This document shows, in pieces, positions 63,086 through 64,000 of a stretch of 64,000 nt of DNA. Below the pieces are notes generated by a model, which was given only the letters and a program-made list of their open reading frames with translations, searched no databases and had not been told where the DNA came from. Every line of letters begins with the position of its first letter. Position 1 is the stretch's first letter. The DNA lies in contig ML133454.1 in NCBI GenBank assembly GCA_003864495.1, positions 214,501 to 278,500 of the forward strand. The letters run 5' to 3'. This DNA is from Nemopilema nomurai (lineage: Eukaryota > Cnidaria > Scyphozoa > Rhizostomeae > Rhizostomatidae). The position numbers and the translations under genes were made by a program.

Positions 63086-64000
63086 CTACAAAAAACACAA
63101 CCAAAACACATGAGAATAGAGTTCAGATTCCATTAAAACAAATGTCAAAATACCATAAACAGTTCACTTCACAAGTAGCACTGCTGCAGAAGACATTAAA
63201 GCTTCATTTCAAATAAATTTTCTGGAGTTCCTTTTTCAAGTGTAATTCAAACGTGTTCGCTTGTTCTCACGTGAAAGAATGCTGATAGGCACTGAAATTT
63301 CTTGATCTCTTTCAAAAATGAATGTTTGCATAGTTTCTACAAGATTCTGTTTCAATGAAGCCTCCAGATGTTTATGTATTTTTCTATTTGAACTTTACTT
63401 AATAAAACGAATCTTTTTTGAATTAGCGAGTGCCATAATACCGTCAAACAAGTAGCTTTTTAGTTGCAAAGAGCGCTTTCTAACACATTGGGTTTTCGTA
63501 GCAGTTGGTGGCCCATTTCCCTAATCATGTCTCATTAAGAAAAACAGAAAAAAGAAAAAGCTTTTATCACGGCAACTACCTCAAACCTGGGAATGCAGAC
63601 CATTTTTAAAGACACAACAACTTAAACACTGGTCATATGAGTTTCTAATATTTGCACCAAAAGTATTTCGCAAATACAACTAGCTTCCTTTACTTTACCA
63701 ATGCATGTCCTTTAAACAACCAATTCTAGCACTTTTTCATTTTGTCTAGTTGAAAGCCTTTTCCGGAAACCTAGGGAAGGTGGGCAAACCAGCCTTTGAG
63801 AGGAAATCAGAATTTTCAATCTAATTTGGTCGCTACTTCAAATGTCCGAAAGAATCCCTAATTCAACGCATCATTTCAACAAAAAGGAAAATGACTCCAA
63901 AATAGAGAAGCAAAGTCTTAAATTTATGCTTACAAATCAAGTATCAGATGGCGAAACGCTGTACCCTTAGCAAAACTTACAAAACGTTCATGCTTGATCA
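63086..64000. other. Intron of the DMRT gene (right edge)
   Basis: Non-coding, AT-rich sequence upstream of the DMRT terminal exon. No open frame of note and no DM domain. It is presumed to be intron running off the window. Confidence 0.55.

Overview
The window is nuclear DNA of an invertebrate animal. Genes are split by AT-rich spliceosomal introns with GT/AG ends, exons are mostly 40-450 bp, poly(A) signals are AATAAA, and decayed LINE and MITE-like repeats lie in introns and spacers. The gene set (LRRK1 with ankyrin repeats, DMRT with a DMA domain, HDHD5, ERMP1, a CHST-type sulfotransferase, CCDC87) is general metazoan. An anthozoan cnidarian fits the style of the sequence, but that is inference and nothing here proves the phylum.

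Layout. 1-1852 (-): 5' part of an ERMP1-type ER metallopeptidase, running off the left edge, with one frame break near its start. 2239-2550: LINE relic. 3564-5505 (-): four-exon gene for a 174-residue secreted protein of unknown family. 7249-8793 (+): intronless gene for a secreted, cysteine-free, Lys/Glu/Asn/Ser-rich protein with many N-glycosylation sequons. 11403-27640 (+): a complete 24-exon LRRK1-type ROCO kinase (2149 residues; every splice phase agrees), with two copies of a MITE-like element in its introns. 28.2-31.2 kb: repeats and one unassigned open frame. 31340-36451 (+): complete eight-exon HDHD5 (453 residues). 37179-38513 (+): intronless Golgi carbohydrate sulfotransferase. 38874-58422 (-): twelve 3' exons of CCDC87 (433 residues, the C-terminal half), tail to tail with the sulfotransferase, with a 9-kb intron carrying a reverse-transcriptase relic. 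62283-63085 (-): last exon of a DMRT gene with a DMA domain and a C-terminal zinc-ribbon-like motif; its DM domain must lie beyond the right edge.

These are unrelated housekeeping, signalling, secretory and sperm/cilium-type genes side by side. I see no operon-like logic and no multi-gene system. The most unusual items are the two orphan secreted proteins, the paired MITE-like elements, the zinc ribbon on the DMRT protein, the multi-exon CCDC87 whose N-terminal half I could not find, and an excess of perfect TGACGTCA sites, two of them at likely promoters.

Exon models come from reading splice sites and checking phase by hand. Family names come from recognised motifs, not from database searches.
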